64,000 bases of DNA from Amphritea sp. (GCF_016744155.1 NZ_JADGEW010000014.1:37988-101987), one strand, 5' to 3'; counted from the first letter of the stretch, positions 42,811 to 52,255 are shown. The notes: generated by a model not told the origin, from the letters alone. A program made the numbers and translations.

Positions 42811-43548
42811 ATGTATTATAAATCATCGTTTCTGCGGTGGGTTTCGGTTTTTTCTCCAATGCAGGTATTTATCTTCCTGTTCATTTTACTGATGTTGTTC
42901 ACTGGGTTCGTGCCATCAAGTTTGGCTCACGGAGTCTCCGACGGCGATGCTTTGTTTATTGAGCAGGCCAGTGGGATGCAACTGCTTCCTTTTGCCTATC
43001 TGGGCGCGAAACACATGGTGACCGGATACGATCATCTCCTATTTCTGACAGGCGTCATATTCTTCCTCTATAAAATGAAAGAGGTGTGCATCTATGTGAC
43101 GCTGTTTGCTATAAGCCATAGCGTAACACTTTTATATGGCGTACTTAGCGGGGTGCAGGTTAATGCTCATATTGTTGACGCAATTATTGGTCTCTCTGTT
43201 GTCTATAAAGCCTTAGATAATCTGGGAGCCTTCAGGCGTTGGTTTGGTTTTCAACCCAATGCCAAAGGCGCTGTGTTAGTTTTTGGCTTCTTTCATGGTT
43301 TCGGCCTTGCAACTAAGCTTCAGGACTTTGCTTTGCCTGAGGAAGGGTTGATTGCCAATATTTTAGCCTTCAATGTTGGTGTCGAATTAGGTCAACTATT
43401 GGCACTGGGTAGCATTCTCATCCTAATGAATTTCTGGCGTAAAACAGACGCTTTTGCCCGGCAGGCTTTTACCGCTAATGTCGCCTTAATGTCTGCTGGT
43501 TTTATTCTGATTGGCTATCAGTTAACAGGCTATTTAACGCTTTCCTGA
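42811..43548 (+). CDS. HupE/UreJ-like membrane protein (HupE_UreJ_2 family)
   Basis: 245-residue inner-membrane protein with an N-terminal signal-like segment ending at SLAHG and six more hydrophobic helices. HupE/UreJ relatives are nickel/cobalt permease-like; conserved residues here are AKHMVTGYDHLLFLTG, FAISHSVTLLYG, VFGFFHGFGLATKL and LAFNVGVELGQL, whose histidines, aspartate and glutamate could bind a metal. No hydrogenase or urease gene is near, so the metal and purpose are unknown. The next gene starts 10 bases after its stop. Confidence 0.85.
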   Translation: MYYKSSFLRWVSVFSPMQVFIFLFILLMLFTGFVPSSLAHGVSDGDALFIEQASGMQLLPFAYLGAKHMVTGYDHLLFLTGVIFFLYKMKEVCIYVTLFAISHSVTLLYGVLSGVQVNAHIVDAIIGLSVVYKALDNLGAFRRWFGFQPNAKGAVLVFGFFHGFGLATKLQDFALPEEGLIANILAFNVGVELGQLLALGSILILMNFWRKTDAFARQAFTANVALMSAGFILIGYQLTGYLTLS

Positions 43549-43558
43549 GGTATCAAAT

Positions 43559-44158
43559 ATGCGAGATATATCTGATCTTAACCACGATGAGCTGCCATCT
43601 GCGACAAGCCTAATTAAAGCCACCGTTCTGGCGGCTGTATTGGGTCTTTTAATTCTTATTACTTTCATTTTGCCCGCAGAATATGGCATTGATCCTACTG
43701 GACTGGGAGATAAGATGGGGCTGACCCTGTTAAATGCCGAACCTGTGGTAGAAGCACAAAGTAACGCTCAATCTTCTAATCTAGTCACTACTTCGCTAAG
43801 TGCGCCCATTCCGCCTGTTTGGGTAAGCACTTCTCCCTATCGTTCTGATGAGATGTCTTTAATTTTACAGCCAAATAAAGGGACAGAAATTAAAGCCAGA
43901 ATGAAAATCGGTGAAAACTTTGTTTTCAACTGGAAAACAGAAGGAGGGGATCTGTACTTCGATATGCACGGGGAAAAACTGAATGCAGGCGATGAATTTA
44001 CCAGCTATTGGTTGGAGCGGGCGAGATCCACAGCCAGCGGCTCCTTTGTAGCCCCGTTTGCAGGGACGCATGGCTGGTATTGGAAAAACAATGGCGCAGA
44101 GCCTGTTACTATTCATCTGAAAGTCAGCGGATTTTATGAAGAGCTTTACAGGCCCTGA
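43559..44158 (+). CDS. Transmembrane anchor protein, partner of the HupE/UreJ-like protein
   Basis: 199-residue protein: short cytoplasmic start, one membrane helix (TVLAAVLGLLILITFILPAEYGIDPTGLG, about 22-45), a low-complexity linker, and a periplasmic domain (95-199) predicted beta-rich with histidines and acids (YFDMHGEKLNAGDEFTSYW; FAGTHGWYWKNNG). The PAEYGIDPTG(L/I)G motif after the helix is typical of proteins annotated as transmembrane anchor next to HupE_UreJ_2 genes; the function is not known. Co-transcribed with the gene before it. The pair may be a metal-handling or sensing module. Confidence 0.75.
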   Translation: MRDISDLNHDELPSATSLIKATVLAAVLGLLILITFILPAEYGIDPTGLGDKMGLTLLNAEPVVEAQSNAQSSNLVTTSLSAPIPPVWVSTSPYRSDEMSLILQPNKGTEIKARMKIGENFVFNWKTEGGDLYFDMHGEKLNAGDEFTSYWLERARSTASGSFVAPFAGTHGWYWKNNGAEPVTIHLKVSGFYEELYRP

Positions 44159-44243
44159 AACTCCTCCAGAAAATCCGATCACTACGCTACATTTGTCCGA
44201 TCGTTGCGCTTGTCCAGATCTCGTAGAAACGATGTATTAGTCC

Positions 44244-44311
44244 TGTAGGAGCGCCGCCCTCGTCACGATAAAGCTATCAGCCATGAATCGCCCCTGGAAG
44301 GGGCTCCTACA
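44244..44311. repeat. REP-like palindromic element
   Basis: Outer inverted repeat TGTAGGAGC (44244-44252) and GCTCCTACA (44303-44311), with an inner hairpin GCCCC-TGGAA-GGGGC at 44290-44304. TGTAGGAGC-type ends are typical of REP elements dispersed between genes in pseudomonads and related marine bacteria (from memory). It lies between convergent genes. Only one copy is evident in the window. Confidence 0.7.
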
Positions 44312-44372
44312 AAGGAAGTCGACGTCAGATCGTTACGTTGATACGCTTTTTTCAGATCACGGACTACGGCTC

Positions 44373-45215
44373 TTATTTATTCTCCGATGCTGACGCCTTC
44401 AGTAATATCCAGTCGAGTAATCTGGTCGACAGAACCCGTCGAAGAAAGCCAAACAGGTGGGTGGGGAAGGTGACGTAATATCGAGCTTTAGGTCGCTTTT
44501 TTTCCAATGCGAGAACAACCTTGTCTAACACCGCTTCAGGCCCCAGGGTGAAGGGATCATCACCACTGTCTTCTTTGCTTAATCGCTGCAGTACTCTCTT
44601 ATAAGTCTCGTGAAAAGGGCTGGTCTCTATATTGATATTGTCGCGAAATGCCTTGTGTGCATTGACTCGGAATTGACTTCTTATCGGGCCTGGCTCGATG
44701 AGAGACACGTGGATATTGGTATCTGCCAGTTCTTGGCGCAGAGTGTCAGTGTAGCCTTCCAGAGCAAACTTACTGGTATTGTAGGCACCCCGAAAGCGCA
44801 TAGTGATCAATCCAAGCACCGAGCTATTCTGAATAATCCGGCCAAAACCCTGGCGGCGCATCAGCGGTAATACCCGACAGGTGAGCTCATGCCAGCCGAG
44901 GAGATTGATTTCCAGCTGCTGCCGAAGCAGGTCGCGGCTGAGGTCTTCAATGGCTCCAGGCTGGCCGTACGCGCCATTGTTAAAAAGGGCATAAAGCTCA
45001 CCACCGGTTTCAGCTTCAACCCAGTCCATCGCTTGCTGAATTGATTCAGATCGCTCCAGATCAAGTTGAGTAGACTCTAGTCCCTGCTGTTTCAGCAGCT
45101 CAACATCTTTGAGCTGTCTTGCTGTGGCAATAACGCGATAGCCCCGTTTTTGCAGGCCGATAGCGACATGCTGGCCAATACCACTGGAGCAACCGGTAAT
45201 CAGTACAGTTTTCAT
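44373..45215 (-). CDS. Short-chain dehydrogenase/reductase (SDR)
   Basis: NAD(P)-dependent oxidoreductase of 280 residues. The cofactor motif TGCSSGIG is at 7-14, NNGAYG follows strand 4, the catalytic serine is in NSSVLG and the YxxxK pair is YNTSKFALEG near residue 148. It belongs to the classical SDR group that ends with a membrane-binding-like C-terminus (HLFGFLRRVLSTRLLDWILLK). The substrate cannot be inferred. Single gene with no operon partners. Confidence 0.88.
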   Translation of the reverse strand: MKTVLITGCSSGIGQHVAIGLQKRGYRVIATARQLKDVELLKQQGLESTQLDLERSESIQQAMDWVEAETGGELYALFNNGAYGQPGAIEDLSRDLLRQQLEINLLGWHELTCRVLPLMRRQGFGRIIQNSSVLGLITMRFRGAYNTSKFALEGYTDTLRQELADTNIHVSLIEPGPIRSQFRVNAHKAFRDNINIETSPFHETYKRVLQRLSKEDSGDDPFTLGPEAVLDKVVLALEKKRPKARYYVTFPTHLFGFLRRVLSTRLLDWILLKASASENK

Positions 45216-45322
45216 CTGCGTCCCTTAGAGTGTTACAGATAGCTTTAAATTTAGATCTGAATAGCTGCAGATACTAAGGGGTCTGTACTGATGAGGCTAG
45301 CGCTTCTTTCACTTACTGGTGA

Positions 45323-48300
45323 TCAGTGCTGTTTTAACATTGAAAGGAAGGAATGCTCAGGAACGCCTTTACTGAAAAGAAAGCCCTGGGCGTGAAAACA
45401 CTTTTCATCGATCAGGAATTGGCGCTGCTCTTCGGTTTCCATGCCTTCTGCGATAACTTCCAAACCAAGACTGTTTGCCATTGCAATGATAGCTCTGGAG
45501 ATAGCCTGGTCATTCTTATCAGCTGGTATGTCGGTAATAAAGGAATGGTCTATTTTCAACCGGTCGAGCGGGAGCTTTTTCAGGTAACTCAGAGATGAGT
45601 AGCCAGTACCAAAATCGTCTATAGCCAAGCGAATGCCCATCTCACGTAGCTGTTTCAGCTCATTGCCTGCGCGATTAGGGTTGTTCATGATGACACCTTC
45701 TGTGATCTCAAGTTCGATCATATCGCTGGAGCAATTATTTCGGTTGAGGATTTCTGCCACTTCAGCTGCCAGAGTATTCGAACCAAAATGGCGCGCTGAG
45801 ATATTGACCGAAATTCGTGGAACCTCATACCCCGCTTGCTGCCACTCTTTAATGTTTCGGCAAACAGTGTCGAGCACCCAGCGGTCGATAACCTGTATCA
45901 TGCCGGTTTTTTCTGCTATCGGAATAAAACGCCCTGGTTCTATCGTTCCCATCTGCGGATCTTTCCAGCGAATTAGTGCTTCAGCTCCAATAATACGATT
46001 ATCTCGCACGTCAATTTGAGGCTGATAATGTAGAACAAACTGTTCGTGCTCTATGGCGTTGCGCATAGCACCGACCATCAGAATTCGCTCAAAGGCCTGG
46101 TCGGTCATATCCTGGGTATAGAAGTCATAGCGGTTCTTACCCGATGCCTTTGCCCTGTACATGGCGGTATCAGCATTACGGATGAGTGCTTCTATTTCCT
46201 CCGCATCATTCGGGTAGAGACTAATACCGATACTGAGACTGACATGTAGCTGATGCTCATCCAGTTCGATAGGGTTATGAAATGCATCCAGCAAGTTTTG
46301 TGCGATGACTGCTGCGTCATCCGGGTGGGAGAGATCCTCTACTATGATCGTAAACTCATCGCCGCCTAAGCGGGCAATGGTGTCATTTTCACGTACATGA
46401 TCTTTCAACCGCTCCGATACTTTTTTCAGTAGCTGGTCGCCTAGGTTATGACCAAAACTGTCGTTTATCTCTTTGAACTCATCCAGGTCGATAAAGAGTA
46501 ACGCCAGCCCGGTTTTAGTCCGCTTTGCGTGACGTAGCGCCTGTTTCAAACGGTCAGAGAAGAGCAGTCGATTGGGTAGTTTCGTCAACGGGTCGTGGTG
46601 AGCCAAGAAATCCAGACTCTTCTCTTTATCTCTAAGCTTCTTATGTATCCTGATATGCTCAGTAATATCCCGACTGGATTCTACCAGCCCAGTAACCTGA
46701 CCTTCAGCGTCATACAGAGGGCTGGCCATTAGCTCAAAGGTTCGTTTCTCTCCTGAGCTTATCGTGTATTCATGTACCCGGGTGGTTGGGCGTTTATGAG
46801 CCATAACCTCTTTAAGCGGACAAACCTTGCAGGGACTACCGGTATCGTTCACTTGTAAATAGCAGGGTAGGTTCTCTTTTAGCTGACAGTTAAAAAAGTA
46901 GTCGTTTGCAGTACGATTAGACTTGATAACTCGATAGTCGGTATCGATAACCATAACGGGATCACCGATACAGTCGATCACCGCCTGTAGAAAGTCGCTT
47001 TCCTCGCGGGACTTTAACTCTGCCTGCTTACGCTCTGTAATATCCCTAACAGTGAAGAGCACGACTAACCGTCCATCGGATTCCTGCAGGGTTGCGCTAA
47101 TTTCAACGGGTACGCTTTGCCCGTCTGAGGTGCTATGAACGGCTTCAAATACAGAACCGTTATCATCCGCTTGAATCTTCTCTACCTGCGCTTTCCACAT
47201 CTTCAGACTAGAAGCTTTCTCGCTAAAGTCTGTGATATATCTCTGTAATATCTGCTCTCTGCTGTAACCCAGGTAGTCACAGGTAGCCTGGTTGATATCT
47301 AATACTTGGGACGTTTCAGCATCGATAACAAAAAGAGCGTCATTACTGCGGTCGATCAGCTGCCTGAAAAGATGAAGCTGTGAGTCAATCCGATGTTTCT
47401 CCGTCAGATTGGTCAGCAAACAGTGGGTTTGAATAAATCGTTGTTGCTCATCACGCACCAACTGACCATCAAATTGAACGTCAACCACATTGCCGTATTT
47501 TGTCAGTAGTTGATAATGGATATCGGAGGCAAAACCTTTCTGTTTGAAGATAGAAAAACAGTGATTGAATTTCTCTTCTTGTCCTTCAGTCAGTAGTGTC
47601 TTAAAAGGTTTTCCGGTTACCTCATTACTTGAATACCCCATCATCTTTCGCCAGCTGGCGTTTACTTCAAGAATACTTCCATTAGCATCCAGTGACTGAT
47701 AAGCAAGAGGGGAGTTTTCAAAAAAGCCACGGTAATGAATCTCCTTATGACGACTACTGGTCAATTGATGATTCAGGTTTTCAATTGCCTCCTGCATCAT
47801 ACGAATAAAGTGTGTTTGCATTCGATCAATCAGATGCTGCCGCGTGAGTAAACCAATGGTTGTCCCATCAGCATCGCATACCAAAAGCCGCCGGATTTTC
47901 TTTTGTTCCATGATATGCCGGGCTTCTAGCAATGATGTGCCGCCCAGAATGGTTGCTACCGGGCTGCTCATATACTGGCTAACCAAGGCTTTATTCAGGT
48001 CGATCTTATCATCTAGTAGTCGTACAACATCTCGTTCGGTGAGAATGCCTTTAGCTTCCTTACTGCTACCCACTACGACACTACTAATCTTCTTGTTATT
48101 CATTATCTTGAATGCATGACGCAGGGTGCTATCAGCGTCCACAAAAAGGATGACCTGCTCCATTACTGCTTCTACATGCTTAATCTCTGCCAGGTATTCA
48201 AAACCGAGGTGCTGGACAAAATCTGTTTCAGTAGCAATCCCTTTGAGACTGCCATCCCGGTTGATCACTATAATATGGCGCAGATTTTCTTTCTGCATCT

Positions 48301-48586
48301 GCTCATAAGCCTGCTGAAAGTCACAGTCTGCATACATGGTTTTTACAGGGGAGGTCATAATATCAGCGGCGGTTAGTGATTCCAGATCTGGCTCACTGGT
48401 GCTGACAAGCTTGATAATATCTTTTTCAGTAATGATGCCCAGCGGAGTGTTCTGTTCAATGATGACAATTGAACTCACGTGTGACTGACGCATCCGGTGA
48501 AGGATGCTTAAAATAGAATCTAAGGGGGCCGCATGGAGAACATCTATGCTACAAATAGTGTTCAGGGTTACCGCTACTTCTGACAT
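45323..48586 (-). CDS. CBS-PAS-GGDEF-EAL c-di-GMP enzyme
   Basis: Large 1087-residue soluble c-di-GMP protein. Four CBS motifs (two pairs) span about 10-255 and suggest sensing of adenine nucleotides or similar ligands. Three PAS domains follow (about 290-400, 410-525, 535-650); the third has cysteines CYLQ..SPCKVCPLKE that might hold a metal or act in redox sensing. The GGDEF domain has RLGGDEFTII with an I-site REND five residues before it; EAL has GAEALIRW, IDDFGTGYSSL and KIDHSF. Both catalytic motifs look intact, so it could make and break c-di-GMP. No membrane segment is visible. Start ATG at 48584-48586. Confidence 0.9.
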   Translation of the reverse strand: MSEVAVTLNTICSIDVLHAAPLDSILSILHRMRQSHVSSIVIIEQNTPLGIITEKDIIKLVSTSEPDLESLTAADIMTSPVKTMYADCDFQQAYEQMQKENLRHIIVINRDGSLKGIATETDFVQHLGFEYLAEIKHVEAVMEQVILFVDADSTLRHAFKIMNNKKISSVVVGSSKEAKGILTERDVVRLLDDKIDLNKALVSQYMSSPVATILGGTSLLEARHIMEQKKIRRLLVCDADGTTIGLLTRQHLIDRMQTHFIRMMQEAIENLNHQLTSSRHKEIHYRGFFENSPLAYQSLDANGSILEVNASWRKMMGYSSNEVTGKPFKTLLTEGQEEKFNHCFSIFKQKGFASDIHYQLLTKYGNVVDVQFDGQLVRDEQQRFIQTHCLLTNLTEKHRIDSQLHLFRQLIDRSNDALFVIDAETSQVLDINQATCDYLGYSREQILQRYITDFSEKASSLKMWKAQVEKIQADDNGSVFEAVHSTSDGQSVPVEISATLQESDGRLVVLFTVRDITERKQAELKSREESDFLQAVIDCIGDPVMVIDTDYRVIKSNRTANDYFFNCQLKENLPCYLQVNDTGSPCKVCPLKEVMAHKRPTTRVHEYTISSGEKRTFELMASPLYDAEGQVTGLVESSRDITEHIRIHKKLRDKEKSLDFLAHHDPLTKLPNRLLFSDRLKQALRHAKRTKTGLALLFIDLDEFKEINDSFGHNLGDQLLKKVSERLKDHVRENDTIARLGGDEFTIIVEDLSHPDDAAVIAQNLLDAFHNPIELDEHQLHVSLSIGISLYPNDAEEIEALIRNADTAMYRAKASGKNRYDFYTQDMTDQAFERILMVGAMRNAIEHEQFVLHYQPQIDVRDNRIIGAEALIRWKDPQMGTIEPGRFIPIAEKTGMIQVIDRWVLDTVCRNIKEWQQAGYEVPRISVNISARHFGSNTLAAEVAEILNRNNCSSDMIELEITEGVIMNNPNRAGNELKQLREMGIRLAIDDFGTGYSSLSYLKKLPLDRLKIDHSFITDIPADKNDQAISRAIIAMANSLGLEVIAEGMETEEQRQFLIDEKCFHAQGFLFSKGVPEHSFLSMLKQH

Positions 48587-48784
48587 CCGGACTGCATCCT
48601 CAGATAAATTCTAAAATAAGACTTATTCTATAAACTTGAAAAAGAGGAAAATTATCACAGGGGAAAAATCAAAGTATTGATACCGCTCTTAAAAAGAGCA
48701 ATTGGGTGTTTTTTTACTACCTATTTTCTGTTTAATGTGGGTATATTCATTGATTATAAGCCTCAATCTCTGTCGTTCTTATAC

Positions 48785-48814
48785 AAAAAAGGCAGCCTGC
48801 AGGGCTGCCTTTTT
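48785..48814 (-). terminator. Terminator after the small charged protein gene
   Basis: AAAAGGCAGCC-TGCA-GGGCTGCCTTTT; on the minus strand the stem is followed by TTTTTT. 11 bases downstream of the stop at 48825. Confidence 0.88.
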
Positions 48815-48824
48815 GCTTTTTTCG

Positions 48825-48995
48825 TTACTTTTTAGGTTTTTTCTTGAAAATATTCAGCAGTTTCTGCTTTGGATCCTGCTCTTCAGTAGGCAGAGCCTTC
48901 TCAAACTTATCTTTCATCTCACTGAGCTGCTTCTCTTTGCGTTTATGGCGCAAATCATCCCGCTTACTGTTGATATCGACGACGTTATCACTCAT
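48825..48995 (-). CDS. Small highly charged conserved protein (unknown function)
   Basis: 56-residue protein from ATG at 48993-48995 (MSDNVVDINSKRDDLRHKRK...). It is about half K, R, D and E and likely one long helix with a basic end (LLNIFKKKPKK). An upstream GTG (49011) would add six residues, but the ATG is preceded by GCCGGAAT. It lies 47 bases from the site-2 protease stop and has its own terminator; the two may share a transcript. I recognise no family; the compact terminator and start make it a real gene. Confidence 0.6.
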   Translation of the reverse strand: MSDNVVDINSKRDDLRHKRKEKQLSEMKDKFEKALPTEEQDPKQKLLNIFKKKPKK

Positions 48996-49042
48996 ATTCC
49001 GGCACTCATACACTGTTAAACCATGGTAACTTAACCAGCAGT

Positions 49043-50131
49043 TTAGCTCTGTAATACTTTTAGCGGAAGCCCCAGCAGGGCATCACCCAGGCCACTGAAG
49101 TACCAGATGATTGCGATCAGTCCACCCACGGTTAACAGATACCAGGCGCTGGCGACTAACTTGCCATACCGATCCAGCGGTAATAGTAAGCTGTGATGGC
49201 GGTTACGCCATTCGAAAAATACTTCGATGCTGCCAATAATCAGCAGAAAACCCAGCAGCGCCAGCCCAAAAGTATAACTAAGCCAGACGCCACCAGCGGC
49301 AGCAGCCCCGCAGAGCAACAGCCCTGCCAGTGAGCTCATTGAGAAGGCAATACTTTTTAATACATGACCGCCATCCAAAGGCAGGATAGGTAGTAGGTTG
49401 AACAGGTTTAGCAGAGCATTAAAAGCACTTAGTCCGGCAAAAAACATTGAACCGGTTATCCAATAAGCAATCAGACTTAGCAGAGAAAGCCCCAAACCAA
49501 AAAACGGTCCCATCAGAGATATACACACATCCTGCCAGCGGGTATTGATACGCGCATCACTCAGAGCAAGACCGCCCACGAATGGGATCAAATAGATCCC
49601 CTTGGTCTTCATACCAAAGTATTTCATCGCACGGATATGGCCATACTCATGTATCACCAGACAGAAGATTAGCGCCAGAGCAAAGGGGATAGAGAAAAAC
49701 CATGAATAGGCAGCTAAGCTGGCGCCGGCCATAACCACTTTGATGATCTTGGCACTTTTCAGTAGTTTCAGGCCCAGAGCACCAAGGCCTATAATACTGA
49801 ATGAACGTTTCTCCTGCCGGATAGGCCCTTGGGGGACCTGCTTTTCCATCAGTTCGCGTCCATGCCCTCCGTTTGCAACCAGCTGCTCACCCATATAAAA
49901 GCGATAGCTGATGTTTACCGGGTCCCACTGAACCTCCGTTTCCAAGCGGCACTGCAGAGTTTCACCTTGCTCATTTTGTAGCTCAAACAGGTGCTCACTG
50001 ATGCCATCAAAGTCGCCATCTGCATCGCGCCGGGAGATCGGTGTATTATTCCAGAACAACAGTTGCCAGCCCGCCATTGAGCCTTCCAGCCGTAGGCTCT
50101 GTCCCTGATAATCCAGATTAAGTAATTCCAC
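49043..50131 (-). CDS. Site-2 protease family (M50-like) membrane metalloprotease
   Basis: 362-residue intramembrane protease-like protein. The N-terminal 130 residues are a soluble beta-rich domain (MELLNLDYQGQSLRLEG...). The membrane core has the zinc motif HEYGH near residue 171 (LVIHEYGHIRAMKYFGM) and the third-ligand motif LDGGHVLKS near residue 256 in place of the usual NxxPxPxLDGG (LLPILPLDGGH). This architecture suits regulated cleavage of membrane proteins such as anti-sigma factors; no such partner is adjacent. Start is GTG at 50129-50131 with AGGAAG 7 bases ahead; no ATG fits in frame. Confidence 0.85.
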   Translation of the reverse strand: MELLNLDYQGQSLRLEGSMAGWQLLFWNNTPISRRDADGDFDGISEHLFELQNEQGETLQCRLETEVQWDPVNISYRFYMGEQLVANGGHGRELMEKQVPQGPIRQEKRSFSIIGLGALGLKLLKSAKIIKVVMAGASLAAYSWFFSIPFALALIFCLVIHEYGHIRAMKYFGMKTKGIYLIPFVGGLALSDARINTRWQDVCISLMGPFFGLGLSLLSLIAYWITGSMFFAGLSAFNALLNLFNLLPILPLDGGHVLKSIAFSMSSLAGLLLCGAAAAGGVWLSYTFGLALLGFLLIIGSIEVFFEWRNRHHSLLLPLDRYGKLVASAWYLLTVGGLIAIIWYFSGLGDALLGLPLKVLQS

Positions 50132-50252
50132 ATTTACTTCCTAAAAATAAGTTACTGGCGGGCATGGTTGCATAACTTGATAACAGTTTAAAGTGACTTC
50201 TTCCACCAAACCGATAGACTGCGTTTTTTGCCATCTGTTGTACACTAGCCTT

Positions 50253-50912
50253 ATGAAAACAAACCACCCCATACTCTATTCATTTCGCCGCTGTCCCTAT
50301 GCGATACGCACCCGGTTAGCTATCGCTGGCAGCGGGCTAGTCGTGGAGCTGCGCGAGGTCGTATTAAAAGATAAGCCTGCTACGATGCTGGAGGCCTCTC
50401 CAAAGGGCACCGTACCTGTTTTAGTGCCACTCGAGGGCAGGGTAATCGACGAGAGTCGGGATATTATGCGCTGGGCATTGCGACAGAGTGACCCTAACAA
50501 CTGGCTCTGTAGTGATGATCCCGACCTGCTTTGGCAGATTGAGGGGTTGATTCAGGAAAATGATTTCGTATTCAAGCAGCATCTGGACCGTTACAAGTAC
50601 TTTGAGCGCCACCCCAGTCATCCGCAGAGCTATTATCGAGAGCAGTGTGAAGTAACTTTAGTTAAGTTGGAGCGGCTGCTACAACAGCACAGTTTTCTTG
50701 CTGGAGAGAACTGTAGTCTGGCTGATATAGCGATCTTTCCTTTTGTCCGTCAGTTCGCCCATGTGGATAGAAACTGGTTTTATAGTGCGCCATATACAGC
50801 CTTGCAACGCTGGTTGGATCATCATCTGGAATCGACTCTTTTTACCGGAGTAATGACAAAGTACCCGCAATGGAAAGCAGCTGACAAGCCCTGTTTATTT
50901 CCTGACAAATAG
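50253..50912 (+). CDS. Glutathione S-transferase
   Basis: 219-residue thioredoxin-fold GST. The N-terminal domain has LYSFRRCPYAIRTRLAI with CPYA near residue 14, suggesting a cysteine-type (beta/omega-like) active site, and PKGTVPVLV and ESRDIMRWAL as the glutathione-binding strands. The C-terminal helical domain ends with CSLADIAIFPFVRQFAH. The frame is open 20 codons upstream but ATG 50253 gives the family N-terminus; a TACACT box at 50241-50246 lies close to the start, so the transcript leader may be very short or that box is chance. Divergent from the site-2 protease. Confidence 0.88.
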   Translation: MKTNHPILYSFRRCPYAIRTRLAIAGSGLVVELREVVLKDKPATMLEASPKGTVPVLVPLEGRVIDESRDIMRWALRQSDPNNWLCSDDPDLLWQIEGLIQENDFVFKQHLDRYKYFERHPSHPQSYYREQCEVTLVKLERLLQQHSFLAGENCSLADIAIFPFVRQFAHVDRNWFYSAPYTALQRWLDHHLESTLFTGVMTKYPQWKAADKPCLFPDK

Positions 50913-50990
50913 ATCTAAGTTAGATTAATAAAACTAAGTAATATATTGTTTTATATAATTTAAAATATAAATTCTGTGTTCAATAGCTTG

Positions 50991-52253
50991 TTATGCTCTA
51001 ACCAAAGGTAGCTGATCCCAGCGCGTCGTGTAGGCTGGTGAGAGGTGATTACGCTGCATCTGCCAACCGGTGCTAAGCATCTCTCCAGCAAAGCGAACCT
51101 GACCCCGACCACTCTGATTGATATTATCGATCGCTTGCATTAATCGCATCGCGGAAGGTGATTCCGGAGCTTCAAAAAGGGAGGGCTGAAAGTGTCCCGA
51201 CAGATACAGGTCGGACAGCATAATGCCTGCTTTCATATAGCGACAACCAGGTCGCCAGATCGATTTCAGTAATCGATGTGCGGTACCACATAGGCGTCGT
51301 GAATCTGCGCTGGGCACGCTCAAAATTCGGCTCGCGCTGTTGCTATAGAATTGTTCGTGCTGACTATGAGGATTCGTACGGATAAACACAGTAATCACTC
51401 TGGCTAAACTATCTTGCTCCCGCAGTTTCTCAGCTGCCCGGGCCGCATACTGCGCGATAGCTGAGCGCATATCCTTGTGCTCGGTAATTCGATGGGCAAA
51501 AGAACGACTACAAAGAATCTGTTGCCGAGGTGGAGGGCACTCTTCCAGCTCCATGCAGGGCTGACCGTTCAGTTCTCGCACGGTACGCTCCAGCGTTACG
51601 GAGTAGTGGCTGCGAACCCACGCTGGATCACAATCAGCGAGGGCCAAAGCGGTTTCTATACCTTGCTGCTTCAATCTTTGTGACAAACGCCGGCCCACGC
51701 CCCATACCTCCTGCACCGGCAACAAACTGAGTAAGCGACGCTGTCGGTGCCGGTCACTCAGGTCCACCGAGCCCAGAGTCGCCGGGTACTGCTTAGCGGC
51801 GTGATTTGCGAGCTTGGCCAGGGTTTTCGTCGGCGCGATACCCACCGATACATGGATGCCGGTATATTGATATACCCGCTGCTTTAACTGTAGACCGTGC
51901 TCCACCAGCGAATGATTAGCTTCAAGGCCGCTCAGATCGAGAAACGCCTCATCGATTGAGTAAACCTCAATAGCAGAAGCCTGCTGTTCCAGAACGGTCA
52001 TAACCCGGGCGGATATATCGCCATAGAGTGCATAGTTGGAGGAAAAAACGGCAACATTTTCCCGATCGATCTGTTCCTGTACCTGAAACAGCGGCACCGC
52101 CATCTTGATACCTAACCGTTTAGCCTCTGCACTGCGCGCTACCACGCAGCCATCGTTGTTAGATAGCACGACGATGGGGCGTCCCTGCAGGTCGGGTCGG
52201 AACAGCCTTTCACAGCTGGCATAGAAATTATTGCAGTCGACCAGGGCATACAC
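50991..52253 (-). CDS. umuC: DNA polymerase V catalytic subunit UmuC
   Basis: Y-family translesion polymerase of 420 residues. It starts MYALVDCNNFYASCERLF (GTG start, 52251-52253) with the first catalytic aspartate, and has the second set in YSIDEAFLDLSGL near residue 100. The helix-hairpin-helix and little-finger parts follow. Its start lies two bases after the umuD stop. With UmuD' it would bypass abasic sites and lesions, raising mutation under DNA damage. Confidence 0.95.
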   Translation of the reverse strand: MYALVDCNNFYASCERLFRPDLQGRPIVVLSNNDGCVVARSAEAKRLGIKMAVPLFQVQEQIDRENVAVFSSNYALYGDISARVMTVLEQQASAIEVYSIDEAFLDLSGLEANHSLVEHGLQLKQRVYQYTGIHVSVGIAPTKTLAKLANHAAKQYPATLGSVDLSDRHRQRRLLSLLPVQEVWGVGRRLSQRLKQQGIETALALADCDPAWVRSHYSVTLERTVRELNGQPCMELEECPPPRQQILCSRSFAHRITEHKDMRSAIAQYAARAAEKLREQDSLARVITVFIRTNPHSQHEQFYSNSASRILSVPSADSRRLCGTAHRLLKSIWRPGCRYMKAGIMLSDLYLSGHFQPSLFEAPESPSAMRLMQAIDNINQSGRGQVRFAGEMLSTGWQMQRNHLSPAYTTRWDQLPLVRA

Positions 52254-52255
52254 CG

